Source of the DNA: Mesobacillus subterraneus
Lineage (GTDB): Bacteria > Bacillota > Bacilli > Bacillales > Cytobacillaceae
Length of the DNA: 64,000 nucleotides
Assembly: GCF_023715485.1 (NCBI RefSeq)
Contig: NZ_JAMBOF010000011.1
Coordinates: 62,001-126,000, forward strand
Direction: 5' to 3'
Shown here piece by piece: positions 1 to 8,722 of this stretch. Below the pieces are notes generated by a model, which saw nothing but the letters and a program-made list of their open reading frames with translations, had not been told where the DNA came from and did no database searches. Position 1 is the first letter of the stretch. The number at the start of each line of letters is the position of its first letter. The position numbers and the translations under genes were made by a program.

Positions 1-1
1 G

Positions 2-310
2 ATTGATGGGGAAGTCACTGAAGAAGATATCGAAGCTTTCAGAAGCGGCGTCACCCTTGACGACGGCTATGAAACAAAGCCTGGGGAGCTTGTCATTTTA
101 AAATCAGGGCTGACCTCTGATATTGAACTGACGATCACTGAAGGAAAATTCCATCAGGTAAAAAGGATGTTCCAGGCTGTCGGTAAAAGAGTCATATACC
201 TGAAGCGGCTATCAATGGGGCCGCTCAAGCTTGATGAAACGCTCGAGCTCGGCGAATACAGGGAGCTGACTGATGAAGAATTGGAAATGCTGACAACATA
301 TGAAGTCTAA
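2..310 (+). CDS. Pseudouridine synthase, RsuA/RluB family, C-terminal part (cut by window edge)
   Basis: This is the last 102 codons of a 16S/23S rRNA pseudouridine synthase of the RsuA family. The conserved EGKFHQVKRMF stretch is the family's C-terminal motif, and the GPLKL..LELGEYRELTDEE tail is typical. The catalytic Asp region lies outside the window. In B. subtilis the gene at this place, upstream of ytzE, is ytzG, so this is probably its orthologue. A strong terminator follows the stop codon. Confidence 0.85.
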   Translation: MDGEVTEEDIEAFRSGVTLDDGYETKPGELVILKSGLTSDIELTITEGKFHQVKRMFQAVGKRVIYLKRLSMGPLKLDETLELGEYRELTDEELEMLTTYEV

Positions 311-314
311 AAAA

Positions 315-350
315 GAAATCGCCGAGATGAGCTCAGGCGATTTCTTTTTA
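315..350 (+). terminator. Rho-independent terminator after the pseudouridine synthase
   Basis: A 9-bp perfect stem (GAAATCGCC/GGCGATTTC) is followed by TTTTTA directly after the stop codon at 310. Confidence 0.85.
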
Positions 351-383
351 GCTTAGCAAGCGCTAATTAAATATGAGTATTGG

Positions 384-502
384 CCAGCTCCAGCGCCTAG
401 CCCCTCGAGTCGTTTCGGTCCGCCCGATGAAGTCAAAGAACGACTTCACCGGTCGGCCCTCCAACGCTTGTCGGGGCTGACCAAGGCGCTTCCGCTTTTC
501 TA
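384..502. repeat. Palindromic intergenic repeat, family 1, full copy
   Basis: About 119 bp, starting CCAGCTCCAGCGCCTAGCCC and ending GGCGCTTCCGCTTTTCTA. The ends pair with each other (AGCGCC/GGCGCT and AGCCCC/GGGGCT), and a central hairpin has arms at 417-434 and 442-459. It is repeated at 11031-11149 and, with the middle deleted, at 32194-32240 and 33519-33566. It abuts the stop codon of ytzE. Confidence 0.85.
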
Positions 503-503
503 A

Positions 504-725
504 TTAAGATGACATTTTTACTTTTTTCTGGGTTGTTGTCCATTTACCTCGGCTCGGACTCTTCACTAAGTCGTTATAAGCCAGGACATTCAAATCCCTC
601 TGGATGGTTCGAGGAGTAATGCCGAATTCCTCTACAAGATCTTGAGTTGTGACAGTACCATTCTGACAAATGAACATGTAGATGGATTTGATGCGGTTTA
701 TCATCCGGTTAGTCGAAGGTTTCAA
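504..725 (-). CDS. ytzE: YtzE-like DeoR-type helix-turn-helix protein
   Basis: This 73-residue protein consists of little more than a DeoR-type winged helix-turn-helix (TTQDLVEEFGITPRTIQRDLNVL at about 26-48). It has no sugar-phosphate sensing domain, as in B. subtilis YtzE. It presumably binds DNA, but its target is unknown. The start is TTG at 725-723, chosen because AGGGAG lies 9-10 nt upstream and no ATG fits. The stop codon sits 1 bp from the family 1 repeat. Confidence 0.8.
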   Translation of the reverse strand: MKPSTNRMINRIKSIYMFICQNGTVTTQDLVEEFGITPRTIQRDLNVLAYNDLVKSPSRGKWTTTQKKVKMSS

Positions 726-1237
726 ACAACCACTCCCTATCCTTTTTTAAACCCCTTGTCATTTTCTGCAACCGACAACTGATTGAAGACGAATCCTCAA
801 GTATGTAGTTTTCTTCTTTCCAGACAGCTCCTTTAGCGTCCATTTTTAAAGGTAGTCATAGGATGTCTTACCTTTTGGACTATTTTACACTTTAATAAAA
901 TAAAATTCCAGATAATTCACTGTATTTTATAAAAATTTAACATTTAACTTAGTAAGTTCCTCCTCCCTAATTGTTTATATACTTAACGATATGGCTTTAT
1001 ACGGGCTAATTATGACATTTATCAGAAATTTAAGAAAAAATATTCGCAATTTTCAGTCTTGCTGCGGAGTTTACGAAAAGAACGAATAAGGAGTAAAATA
1101 AATTCAAGTTTCCAAAGGAGATAGTAGTGGGATTTGAGGTACAATAATTACGTCGTTTCTGCTTAAGTATTCTCGAAGAGGGAAAAGCATTGTAAGAGAA
1201 CAATTATACATATTAAATCAATATAGGAGGAATAGTT
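726..1237. other. 512-bp intergenic region without a recognisable gene
   Basis: This AT-rich stretch between divergent ytzE and pepV contains no supported ORF or RNA gene. It should hold the promoters of both flanking genes, but no convincing -35/-10 pair was found. A short segment near 1063-1090 (GAGTTTACGAAAAGAA) resembles the end of repeat family 2 and may be a remnant of it. Confidence 0.5.
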
Positions 1238-2653
1238 ATGACTTCGATCCAGTGGATGAAGGAAGTAGACAAAAGAGAGGCTGATTTGTTAAAAGACGCC
1301 CAGGAACTCCTGAAAATTAAAAGTGTGCTTGATGAAGAAAATACAACCCCTGAAGCACCTCTTGGAGAAGGTGTTAAGGAAGCGTTGGATTTTCTTTTGC
1401 AACTGGGTGAAAAGGATGGATTCACTGCCAAAAATGTCGGCAACCTTGCTGGCCATCTAGAGTTTGGACAGGGCGAAGAGATCGTGGGGATTCTCTGTCA
1501 TGTCGATGTTGTTCCAGAAGGAGACGGGTGGATTAGTGATCCGTTTGGAGCTGAAATCCGTGATGGGAAAATCTTTGCCCGCGGCGCAATCGATGACAAA
1601 GGGCCGACCATGGCTGCGTATTATGCAATGAAAATCGTTAAGGAATTGGGCTTGCCGCTCAACAAGCGTGTGAGGATGATTATTGGCACAGATGAAGAAA
1701 GCAATTGGCGCTGTGTTGACCATTACTTTGAGCATGAAGAAATGCCTGCGATGGGGTTTGCTCCTGATGCTGATTTCCCGATTATCTACGCTGAAAAAGG
1801 CATCGCAGATTATGATTTGGTTATTAAACCTGCAGGAACTGAAAAAGAAAGCTATGATGCGGAGGTTATTGAATTTTCGTCAGGCCGCCGCTATAACATG
1901 GTTCCTGACTTTGCCAAAGCAGCGCTTGCAGTCCATCAAGGGCAAACAGATATTGTGCAGCGTTTCGAGGATTTTAAAAGGCAAAATGAACTTGAAGGCA
2001 AGGCGGTCGTAGAAAGCGGCAAACTGATCCTTGAGCTTGAAGGAGTATCCGCTCATGGGATGGAACCGGATAATGGCAAAAACGCCGGCCTTTATATGGC
2101 TACTTTCCTTTCCCAACTGAACCTTGACGGGGACAGTGATAAATTCTTTCAATTTGTGGCCAAGTACTTATGCAAGGATTCACGCGGCAGGGAATTGGGC
2201 ATCGCCTATACCGATGACATCACAGGAGACTTAACGGTCAATGTTGGCAAGCTTTCCTATACACGTGAAGGCGGCGGACGAGCAGGATTGAACATGCGTT
2301 ATCCAGTAACAACGAAACTCGAAAAGACGAAAGGAATTCTGAATCAACTTTTAGAGACTGAAGAGTTTGTGATTGAAAATTTCTCTAACTCCAACCCTCA
2401 TCATGTTGATGAAAAAGACTTCCTTGTCCAGACCCTGAAAAAGGTATACGAAGAGCAGACAGGTGAAAAAGCGGAATTAATCTCCATTGGCGGCGGCACG
2501 TATGCAAGGTCTTTGAAATCCGGGGTTGCTTTTGGTCCGTTATTCCCTGGAAGACCGGATATTGCGCACCAAAAGGATGAATACATGATCATTGAAGATC
2601 TTCTCAAAGCTACCGCTATTTACGCGCAGGCAATTTACGAATTGGCAAAATAA
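1238..2653 (+). CDS. pepV: Dipeptidase PepV (M20 family)
   Basis: This cytoplasmic zinc dipeptidase hydrolyses dipeptides with broad specificity (Xaa-His dipeptidase/carnosinase type) in peptide nutrition. The 471 residues match the family length. Metal-site motifs are visible: H88 and D90 in GILCHVDVV, D119/D120 in ARGAIDDKGP, the E153-E154 pair in IGTDEESNW, and D177 in PDADFP. A late histidine lies in FPGRPDIAHQKDEY. The start ATG has a strong AGGAGG site 8 nt upstream. The dat gene follows after 36 bp, so the two are probably co-transcribed. Confidence 0.93.
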   Translation: MTSIQWMKEVDKREADLLKDAQELLKIKSVLDEENTTPEAPLGEGVKEALDFLLQLGEKDGFTAKNVGNLAGHLEFGQGEEIVGILCHVDVVPEGDGWISDPFGAEIRDGKIFARGAIDDKGPTMAAYYAMKIVKELGLPLNKRVRMIIGTDEESNWRCVDHYFEHEEMPAMGFAPDADFPIIYAEKGIADYDLVIKPAGTEKESYDAEVIEFSSGRRYNMVPDFAKAALAVHQGQTDIVQRFEDFKRQNELEGKAVVESGKLILELEGVSAHGMEPDNGKNAGLYMATFLSQLNLDGDSDKFFQFVAKYLCKDSRGRELGIAYTDDITGDLTVNVGKLSYTREGGGRAGLNMRYPVTTKLEKTKGILNQLLETEEFVIENFSNSNPHHVDEKDFLVQTLKKVYEEQTGEKAELISIGGGTYARSLKSGVAFGPLFPGRPDIAHQKDEYMIIEDLLKATAIYAQAIYELAK

Positions 2654-2689
2654 CATAAGGTTTTTACCGGCATTTAAGGAGGAAATAAG

Positions 2690-3544
2690 ATGGAATATGT
2701 AATCGTAGATGACCAAGTCATGGACAGGTCCACTGCCAAGGTCGACATTGAGGACAGGGGCTATCAGTTTGGTGATGGTGTTTATGAAGTGATCCGGGTT
2801 TATAACGGTAAAATGTTCACCGGTAAGGAGCACTTAAAGCGTCTTGTGGAAAGCGCAGAGAAAATCAGGATGAAGCTTCCATACAGTCCGGAAGAGCTGG
2901 AAGGCAAGATGGAAGAGCTGATTGCCAAAAATGAATTACAGACGGGTACGGTCTACATGCAATTCACGAGGGGAACATCACCGCGGAACCATGTTTTTCC
3001 GGGCAATGGAGTTGCGCCAACATTTGTGGCGTATACCCGGAATGTCGCACGTCCGGAGGAATCGATGGAAAAGGGAGTCCGGGCAATCCTTGATGAAGAT
3101 ATCCGCTGGCTGCGCTGTGATATTAAAAGCTTGAATCTGCTTGGCAATTTGCTTTCAAAGCAAAAGGCAGCCGAGGCTGGCTGCTTTGAAGCCATCCTGC
3201 ACCGGGGGGAAACCGTTACAGAAGGCAGCCATTCCAATATATCGATCATCAAAGATGGTGTGATCATAACCCATCCTGCAGATAACCATATCCTGAACGG
3301 AATTACGAGACAGAAGGTTCTTGAAATTTGCGGAAAAGAACAAATCGCATTTGAAGAAAGAGCCTATACAGTTGAAGAACTGAATGCTGCTGATGAAGTT
3401 TTTTCATCGGGAACAACAGTTGAAGTAATGCCGGTTGTGGAGATCGAAGGTAAGCCAGTAGGAAATGGTGAGCCTGGAACAGTCACAAGAAACCTGCAAA
3501 AGCTGTTTAAAGCAGAAATTGAAAGCCAGTGCGGCAAAATATAA
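2690..3544 (+). CDS. dat: D-amino-acid transaminase
   Basis: This class IV PLP aminotransferase of 284 residues interconverts D-alanine and D-glutamate with their 2-oxo acids and so supplies D-Glu for peptidoglycan. The PLP lysine is K146 in DIKSLNLLGN, equivalent to K145 of the Bacillus sp. YM-1 enzyme. N-terminal DRGYQFGDGVYEVIR and C-terminal FSSGTTVEVMPV are D-AAT signatures. The start has AAGGAGG 7 nt upstream. It lies directly after pepV, as in B. subtilis, and ends in a strong terminator. Confidence 0.93.
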   Translation: MEYVIVDDQVMDRSTAKVDIEDRGYQFGDGVYEVIRVYNGKMFTGKEHLKRLVESAEKIRMKLPYSPEELEGKMEELIAKNELQTGTVYMQFTRGTSPRNHVFPGNGVAPTFVAYTRNVARPEESMEKGVRAILDEDIRWLRCDIKSLNLLGNLLSKQKAAEAGCFEAILHRGETVTEGSHSNISIIKDGVIITHPADNHILNGITRQKVLEICGKEQIAFEERAYTVEELNAADEVFSSGTTVEVMPVVEIEGKPVGNGEPGTVTRNLQKLFKAEIESQCGKI

Positions 3545-3549
3545 CTTTT

Positions 3550-3583
3550 AACCTGCAGTTTTGTTACTGCAGGTTTATTTTTT
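3550..3583 (+). terminator. Terminator after dat
   Basis: A 10-bp stem (AACCTGCAGT/ACTGCAGGTT) is followed by TTATTTTTTG. Confidence 0.85.
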
Positions 3584-3814
3584 GTTGGTGAGACAAAAAA
3601 CGAAACAATTCGTGATAAAAGAGAAACAAACAAGGCTCTTTGTTTTTTCTTGGCAGGAATGGGTATCATAAAAATATTTAAATCAACAGGATACCTGCTT
3701 TTGTTCAATAAGGCTTACTGCTTTAATCTCAAAAGTAAAAGATCGTTTTTGGAATTTTTACGAGCCTTCAATAAAGACAAAACACAGCAGAATACCGGAA
3801 CAGGGGGAACACAG

Positions 3815-4663
3815 ATGAAATTCACACCAGCACAGCATATCGAATTGCATGGTTTTAACAATCTGACAAAATCACTAAGCTTTAATATGTATGACATTTG
3901 TTATACGAAAACAAAAGAAGAGCGTGAAGCTTATCTTGAATATATTGATGAACAGTATAATGCCGACCGGCTGACGAAAATTCTCACGCATGTTTCTGAT
4001 ATTATCGGGGCGCACGTACTGAATGTGGCCAAGCAGGATTATGTCCCACAGGGGGCAAGTGTGACAATTCTCGTTTCAGAAGGGCCAGTTGTTGAAGTGC
4101 CTGATGAAGCCTATGATGAATCGCCAGGTCCACTGCCTAATAATGTTGTTTTGCAGCTGGATAAAAGCCATATTACTGTTCATACGTATCCGGAATTCCA
4201 TCCGGATGAAGGAATCAGTACATTCAGGGCCGATATCGATGTTTCGACTTGCGGGGAAATTTCGCCGCTGAAGGCATTGAATTATTTGATTCATTCATTC
4301 GAGACCGATGTCATGACTATTGATTATAGGGTAAGAGGGTTCACAAGGGATAAGGATGGGAACAAATTATTCATTGATCATGATATCAGCTCAATCCAAA
4401 ATTATATCCCAGAGAATGTGAAAAGTGAATTCGATATGGTCGATGTAAATGTCTATCAGGAAAACATCTTTCATACAAAGTGCAAGTTGAAGGAATTCGA
4501 TTTGAATAATTACCTTTTCGGTTATACAAAAGAATCATTATCTCCTGAAGAACGGGAAGAAATCACCGAAAGGATCCAGGCCGAAATGGAAGAAATCGTC
4601 TCCGGCATTACACTGCATTCCGGAACCATTTTTGAGGATGAAGAAGTGGAAAGGGAAGAATAG
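3815..4663 (+). CDS. speD: S-adenosylmethionine decarboxylase proenzyme, E. coli type
   Basis: This pyruvoyl enzyme makes decarboxylated S-adenosylmethionine for spermidine synthesis. The self-cleavage site is [13 protein letters not shown], with S118 becoming the pyruvoyl group. At 282 residues it is the large enterobacterial class, not the roughly 126-residue form of B. subtilis SpeD. The open frame extends upstream to 3650, but the ATG at 3815 is preferred because GGGGG lies 7 nt upstream and homology begins there. The C-terminus is acidic (EDEEVEREE). No spermidine synthase gene is adjacent, so the partner enzyme must be elsewhere. Confidence 0.9.
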   Translation: MKFTPAQHIELHGFNNLTKSLSFNMYDICYTKTKEEREAYLEYIDEQYNADRLTKILTHVSDIIGAHVLNVAKQDYVPQGASVTILVSEGPVVEVPDEAYDESPGPLPNNVVLQLDKSHITVHTYPEFHPDEGISTFRADIDVSTCGEISPLKALNYLIHSFETDVMTIDYRVRGFTRDKDGNKLFIDHDISSIQNYIPENVKSEFDMVDVNVYQENIFHTKCKLKEFDLNNYLFGYTKESLSPEEREEITERIQAEMEEIVSGITLHSGTIFEDEEVEREE

Positions 4664-4720
4664 GGTTTAATAAGGACTGTGGCTGAACAATTCCTTTTTC
4701 TATACGAGTAAAAGTAAACC

Positions 4721-4750
4721 AAAAGGAACTCGCCAATGGCCAGTTCCTTT
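4721..4750. terminator. Bidirectional terminator between speD and the cysteine synthase-like gene
   Basis: The inverted repeat AAAGGAACT/AGTTCCTTT lies between two convergent genes, with T-rich flanks on both strands. Confidence 0.7.
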
Positions 4751-4762
4751 CTCTATCTAACC

Positions 4763-5701
4763 TTATTGCTCCTCGAACGTGAACAAATCACTCGAAAGAT
4801 ATCTTTCCCCAGTGTCACAGGCGATGCAGATGACTACTTCCTCAGGCTTCAGCTGCTTCGCGACATTGATGGCTGCAAAGGCTGCGGCACCTGATGATGG
4901 GCCGACCAGTATGCCTTCTTCTTTTGCCAGTCTTCGTGCGGTTTCATACGCATCCTCATCTTCGATTTTATGGATCTTTTCATAGACGTCCTGATTAAGG
5001 ATTTCTGGGATGAAACCTGGACTAGTTCCGACGAGCTTATGTTTTCCTGGCTTTCCGCCAGATAGGACTGGTGAACCAGCTGGTTCCACTACATGGACCG
5101 CAATCTCAGGATATTCTTCTTTAAGTGCTTCACCTGTGCCCGTAATCGTCCCGCCAGTGCCGGCTGTTGCAACAAAAGCGCTGAGAGGCTTATTTAACTC
5201 TTTCATCGCTTCGATGATTTCTTTTGCTGTGGATTTTCTGTGAGCATCTGGATTAGCATCGTTTTCAAATTGCATAGGCATGAAGCTGTCGGGAATTTCT
5301 TTTAACAGCTCTTCTGCTTTTTTGATTGCACCAGGCATTTTTTCATCTCCAGGTGTGAGGACTACATCAGCACCGTATGCCTTCAACAGGTTGATTCTTT
5401 CGATTGTCATCGTATCTGGCATGACAAGGATCGCCTTATAGCCTCTTGCCGCGGCGTTCATCGCCAATCCGATGCCAGTATTTCCGCTCGTTGGTTCAAT
5501 GATGGTTGAACCTGGTTTAAGTTTTCCTTCATTTTCTGCTGAAACAATCATGTTGAACGCAGCTCTGTCTTTTACGCTTTTACTTGGGTTGAAGTATTCA
5601 AGCTTTAGGTATACAGAAGCACCACCCTCAGGTGCCAGACGGTTTAATTTTACAAGGGGTGTTTCCCCGATTAATGAAGCGATATTATTGACGACTTTCA
5701 T
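4763..5701 (-). CDS. Cysteine synthase family protein (YtkP-like O-acetylserine sulfhydrylase)
   Basis: This fold-type II PLP enzyme of 312 residues is expected to make cysteine from O-acetylserine and sulfide. K44 in NPSKSVKDRAA is the PLP lysine, TSGNTG at 71-76 binds the substrate carboxylate, and GTGGTITGTG binds PLP phosphate. GPSSGAA near the C-terminus is also typical. B. subtilis has a CysK-like paralogue, YtkP, at this locus, so this is more likely that paralogue than the housekeeping CysK. The start has GAGGAGG 8 nt upstream. Confidence 0.85.
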   Translation of the reverse strand: MKVVNNIASLIGETPLVKLNRLAPEGGASVYLKLEYFNPSKSVKDRAAFNMIVSAENEGKLKPGSTIIEPTSGNTGIGLAMNAAARGYKAILVMPDTMTIERINLLKAYGADVVLTPGDEKMPGAIKKAEELLKEIPDSFMPMQFENDANPDAHRKSTAKEIIEAMKELNKPLSAFVATAGTGGTITGTGEALKEEYPEIAVHVVEPAGSPVLSGGKPGKHKLVGTSPGFIPEILNQDVYEKIHKIEDEDAYETARRLAKEEGILVGPSSGAAAFAAINVAKQLKPEEVVICIACDTGERYLSSDLFTFEEQ

Positions 5702-6052
5702 GGCAATTGCCTCCTCGAGAATGGTTCATAAGCAATAGTATTTACAAAACGTTGCTTTTACATATATGAACATGATTTCTTTCCGTATTAATGAAGATTC
5801 CTAAATGATTGAATTCGAGAAAATCAGTATAAATGCTGAAGCTTGCGATAATGGAATTGTAACAGAATAAGAACCTAATGGTGAATAATTGATTAAATGC
5901 GAATGGAAAATAACGTTAGCTCCTATTATCATATAAAAAAAGACTATTCCTATCAACTTGTAAGGATTAAATCTTATTAAGGAAAATCTGCCAATATTAC
6001 CTGCCATTTGCTACAATAAATTCAATGGATCCAGAAAGGGTGTACTGAAGCT
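5702..6052. other. 351-bp AT-rich intergenic region
   Basis: This lies between the divergent cysteine synthase-like gene and thpR. It must contain both promoters, but I see no clear consensus, riboswitch or T-box. A 68-codon minus-strand frame inside it has no ribosome binding site and was not accepted. Confidence 0.5.
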
Positions 6053-6634
6053 ATGGAGCAGCATACACATTTTTTCTATGCTTTGGAATTGCCGGAGGAG
6101 ATCAAAGACATACTCGAGGGTGCAGCATTAAAACTAAAAGCAGCGCTGCCTTTTAAAACCTGGGTTCATCCTCAGGATTTACATATAACCCTGGCATTCT
6201 TAGGGAATGCGGAGGGCTCTAAAATGGAGGCATCCAATCAACTGATAGAGTCAGCCTTGAGAATGCATTCCGTGTTTGACTTGCACATCGACCATTTAGG
6301 CATTTTCGGCCGCAATGATACACCGCGGATTTTTTGGGCGGGACTTGAGGATTCCTCGAACCTGAAGGAAGTGAGGAATGATGTCTTTTCAGCATGCCAG
6401 GCTTCCGGTTTCTCACTCGAAACACGCCCGTTCAGCCCGCATATCACGTTGGCAAGAAAATGGGCAGGTGAATTCCCTTTTACATATAAACAGCTAGAAG
6501 AGCTGAATCCCTTAAAGAGTGAAAAAATCACATTTAATGCAGAGAGGGTCGTTTTGTACAAGACTCATCTGGGGAAAAGTCCAAAATACGAACCAATTAA
6601 AATATTCCCTCTTGCAGCCCATTCCATGATGTAA
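6053..6634 (+). CDS. thpR: RNA 2',3'-cyclic phosphodiesterase (LigT/ThpR)
   Basis: This 193-residue member of the 2H phosphoesterase superfamily carries two HxTL motifs, H44-I-T46-L and H130-I-T132-L, which form the active site. Family enzymes hydrolyse 2',3'-cyclic phosphate RNA ends, and the biological substrate in Bacillus is not known. The B. subtilis counterpart is YtlP. The ytlQ gene begins 31 bp downstream, so the two are probably in one operon. The ribosome binding site is modest (AAAGGG, a little distant). Confidence 0.88.
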   Translation: MEQHTHFFYALELPEEIKDILEGAALKLKAALPFKTWVHPQDLHITLAFLGNAEGSKMEASNQLIESALRMHSVFDLHIDHLGIFGRNDTPRIFWAGLEDSSNLKEVRNDVFSACQASGFSLETRPFSPHITLARKWAGEFPFTYKQLEELNPLKSEKITFNAERVVLYKTHLGKSPKYEPIKIFPLAAHSMM

Positions 6635-6665
6635 ATGGGCTACAGGATTAAAGGCAGGTCAATCT

Positions 6666-7640
6666 ATGGCACAATTAATAAAACTTCAAGATTATGTATC
6701 GCGTTATGCCCAGGATATTTACCTCTATCCTTCAAGATATGTCCGGCTGAAAAAAAAGCAATGGGAAGGCTTGAAGGAGAAGTGGGAAAATGGTCCGGTC
6801 CAGCCTGTCGAACTCAGCAGCTACAATCAAATAGATGAACAGCCTAACACTATTTTTCAGAAATTAAAAAGTATAGTCAGACAACCGGAATCACCAGAAG
6901 GAGCAATCAGACGGGAAACCATCCCGATACAGGATGATGACCAGGATACGATGATTGATGGACGTGCTGTTAATTTGATCAGCAGTATAAAAACAATAGA
7001 CGAACTGAAGCAGCATTTCCTTGATCAGCTGCTGCCATTCCAGCTGAAATGGGCGAGTTCAACGTTGACTGGGAGATCATTTGTAGCAAAAGAATTCTCC
7101 TATGACCAGACGCTGAAATTTCTGCTCCAGCGTTTTCCTGATACGTTCCTAATTTTATATAAACCTATATTTTTGCTAAAAAAAGCTCCAGTAGAGGCTG
7201 AACTGATTTTTATTACTCCTGCCTCTGCTATTTGCGTCTCTTTTTTAGAGGAGGAAGATGACGCGGTTTTCGTCGGGTCCAAGGAACGCTTTTGGCTCAA
7301 GAAAACAAGGAATAAGGAAATGAAGATTTTGAATCCGCTGATTGCGTTAAACAGGACTGAAAAGATTGTAAAAACTCTTTTTGATATGTACGGTGTAGAT
7401 CTTCCTGTGCAAAAAATACTGTTGAGCCGGAATGGGTTTATCGATTATCCACTGCCGCCATTTGGCGTGCAGTTTATCGAAAAAAGGAATTTTGAGGATT
7501 GGTTCATGGCGCTAAGAGGAATGAAATCCCCGTTAAAGCATATGCAATTAAAAGCGGCCCAGGTTCTTCTTCAATATTGCCAGACAACCTCTGTCAGAAG
7601 ACTGGAATGGGAAAATAGTCCGGATAACCAAAATGAATAG
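6666..7640 (+). CDS. ytlQ: YtlQ-like hypothetical protein
   Basis: I recognise this as the YtlQ family by position and N-terminal sequence (LIKLQDYVSRYAQDIYLYPSRYVRLKK). Its function is unknown. It has 324 residues, no signal peptide and no membrane segment. The stretch from about 135 to 265 (AELIFITPAS, LNPLIALNRTEKIVKTL) loosely resembles the NERD nuclease-related fold, which is inference only. It sits between thpR and a lipid kinase gene. Confidence 0.75.
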   Translation: MAQLIKLQDYVSRYAQDIYLYPSRYVRLKKKQWEGLKEKWENGPVQPVELSSYNQIDEQPNTIFQKLKSIVRQPESPEGAIRRETIPIQDDDQDTMIDGRAVNLISSIKTIDELKQHFLDQLLPFQLKWASSTLTGRSFVAKEFSYDQTLKFLLQRFPDTFLILYKPIFLLKKAPVEAELIFITPASAICVSFLEEEDDAVFVGSKERFWLKKTRNKEMKILNPLIALNRTEKIVKTLFDMYGVDLPVQKILLSRNGFIDYPLPPFGVQFIEKRNFEDWFMALRGMKSPLKHMQLKAAQVLLQYCQTTSVRRLEWENSPDNQNE

Positions 7641-7741
7641 GAGCAGCAAAGTTAACGAATAGCTTTAAAATAGACTAACATTTGATGTAAAAGTATCAAT
7701 GGTACGACAAGGACCTAATAAAAGAGATAAAGGTTGATCAT

Positions 7742-8722
7742 ATGGAAAAAATCTATTTTGTCGTCAATCCTAAGGCGAAAAATGGGAGCTGCCGGGAGAT
7801 ATGGAGAAACATAGAGAATGAACTGAAAAACATGGAGATATCTTTTCTTGCTTTTTTTACAGAGTACCCCGGGCATACGAAAGAACTTGCAGAGTCAATA
7901 GCGCGCAAGGCGAATGGCATCTCAATTGTGATTGCCGCCGTCGGAGGGGACGGGACTCTTCATGAAGTGGTGAATGGTACGGCCAATTATCCCAATGTGA
8001 CGGTCGGTTTCATCCCTGGCGGATCTGGGAATGACTTCTCAAGAGGCTTTCATATTCCGAAAAAGTCCATTGACGCGCTTCGGTTATTAATCGAAAAAAA
8101 TAAAAAGCAAACAACGAGAATTGACATTGGAAAAATTCAGCACAATGAATTACAGGAAACATACTTTATGAATAATATGGGTGTAGGCTTTGATGCAGTT
8201 GTGGCAAAAGAGTCGAACGAGTCTGATATGAAGAGGCTTCTTAACCAAATTTCGCTAGGCAGGCTGGTCTACGTTTACATCCTGATCAAGAAACTGCTCA
8301 CCTTCCGCTGCGTTCCGATTGAATTATCTATCGACGGGAAAGATTACAGATACAAATCTGCCTGGTTTGTGACCGTTTCGAACCAGCCATACTACGGAGG
8401 CGGCATGAAGATTGCACCAGATGCTTTGCCTGATGATGGCCTTCTCGATGTGACTGTCGTGCATGATCTTTCAAGATGGAAGCTGCTGGTGGTTTTCATC
8501 AGTGTCTTCTGGGGAAAGCATACGGTATTCAAGGAAGTTGAGCAATTCAAAGGGAAGTATATCTCGATTAGGTCGAATGATGAGGTTTTAACCCATGCAG
8601 ATGGAGAAGTAATCGGGCATACACCTTTAAAAGTCCAGGCGTGTCCAAAAGCCTTAAATATTTTCTCAGGGAAAAACACTGAAGGGCATACCGAGGAGTT
8701 GAAAATAGATGATTGCCATTGA
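7742..8722 (+). CDS. ytlR: Diacylglycerol/lipid kinase family protein YtlR
   Basis: This 326-residue DAGK-catalytic-domain protein should phosphorylate a lipid acceptor with ATP. The nucleotide motif GGDGTLHEV is at 68-76, followed by GFIPGGSGNDFSRG and the family PYYGGGMKIAP segment. It is a paralogue type distinct from DgkB, and its natural lipid is unproven. The 3' end overlaps the amyX start by 14 bp, so the two are translationally coupled. A G-rich site (AAAGG) lies 8 nt before the ATG. Confidence 0.85.
   Translation: MEKIYFVVNPKAKNGSCREIWRNIENELKNMEISFLAFFTEYPGHTKELAESIARKANGISIVIAAVGGDGTLHEVVNGTANYPNVTVGFIPGGSGNDFSRGFHIPKKSIDALRLLIEKNKKQTTRIDIGKIQHNELQETYFMNNMGVGFDAVVAKESNESDMKRLLNQISLGRLVYVYILIKKLLTFRCVPIELSIDGKDYRYKSAWFVTVSNQPYYGGGMKIAPDALPDDGLLDVTVVHDLSRWKLLVVFISVFWGKHTVFKEVEQFKGKYISIRSNDEVLTHADGEVIGHTPLKVQACPKALNIFSGKNTEGHTEELKIDDCH

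Noticed and set aside
3650-3814. 55-codon N-terminal extension of SpeD
   Set aside because: Homology and the ribosome site start at 3815; the extension has no conservation signal and lies in the likely promoter region.
5801-6007. 68-codon hydrophobic minus-strand ORF
   Set aside because: No ribosome binding site before its ATG and AT-rich sequence; probably chance.
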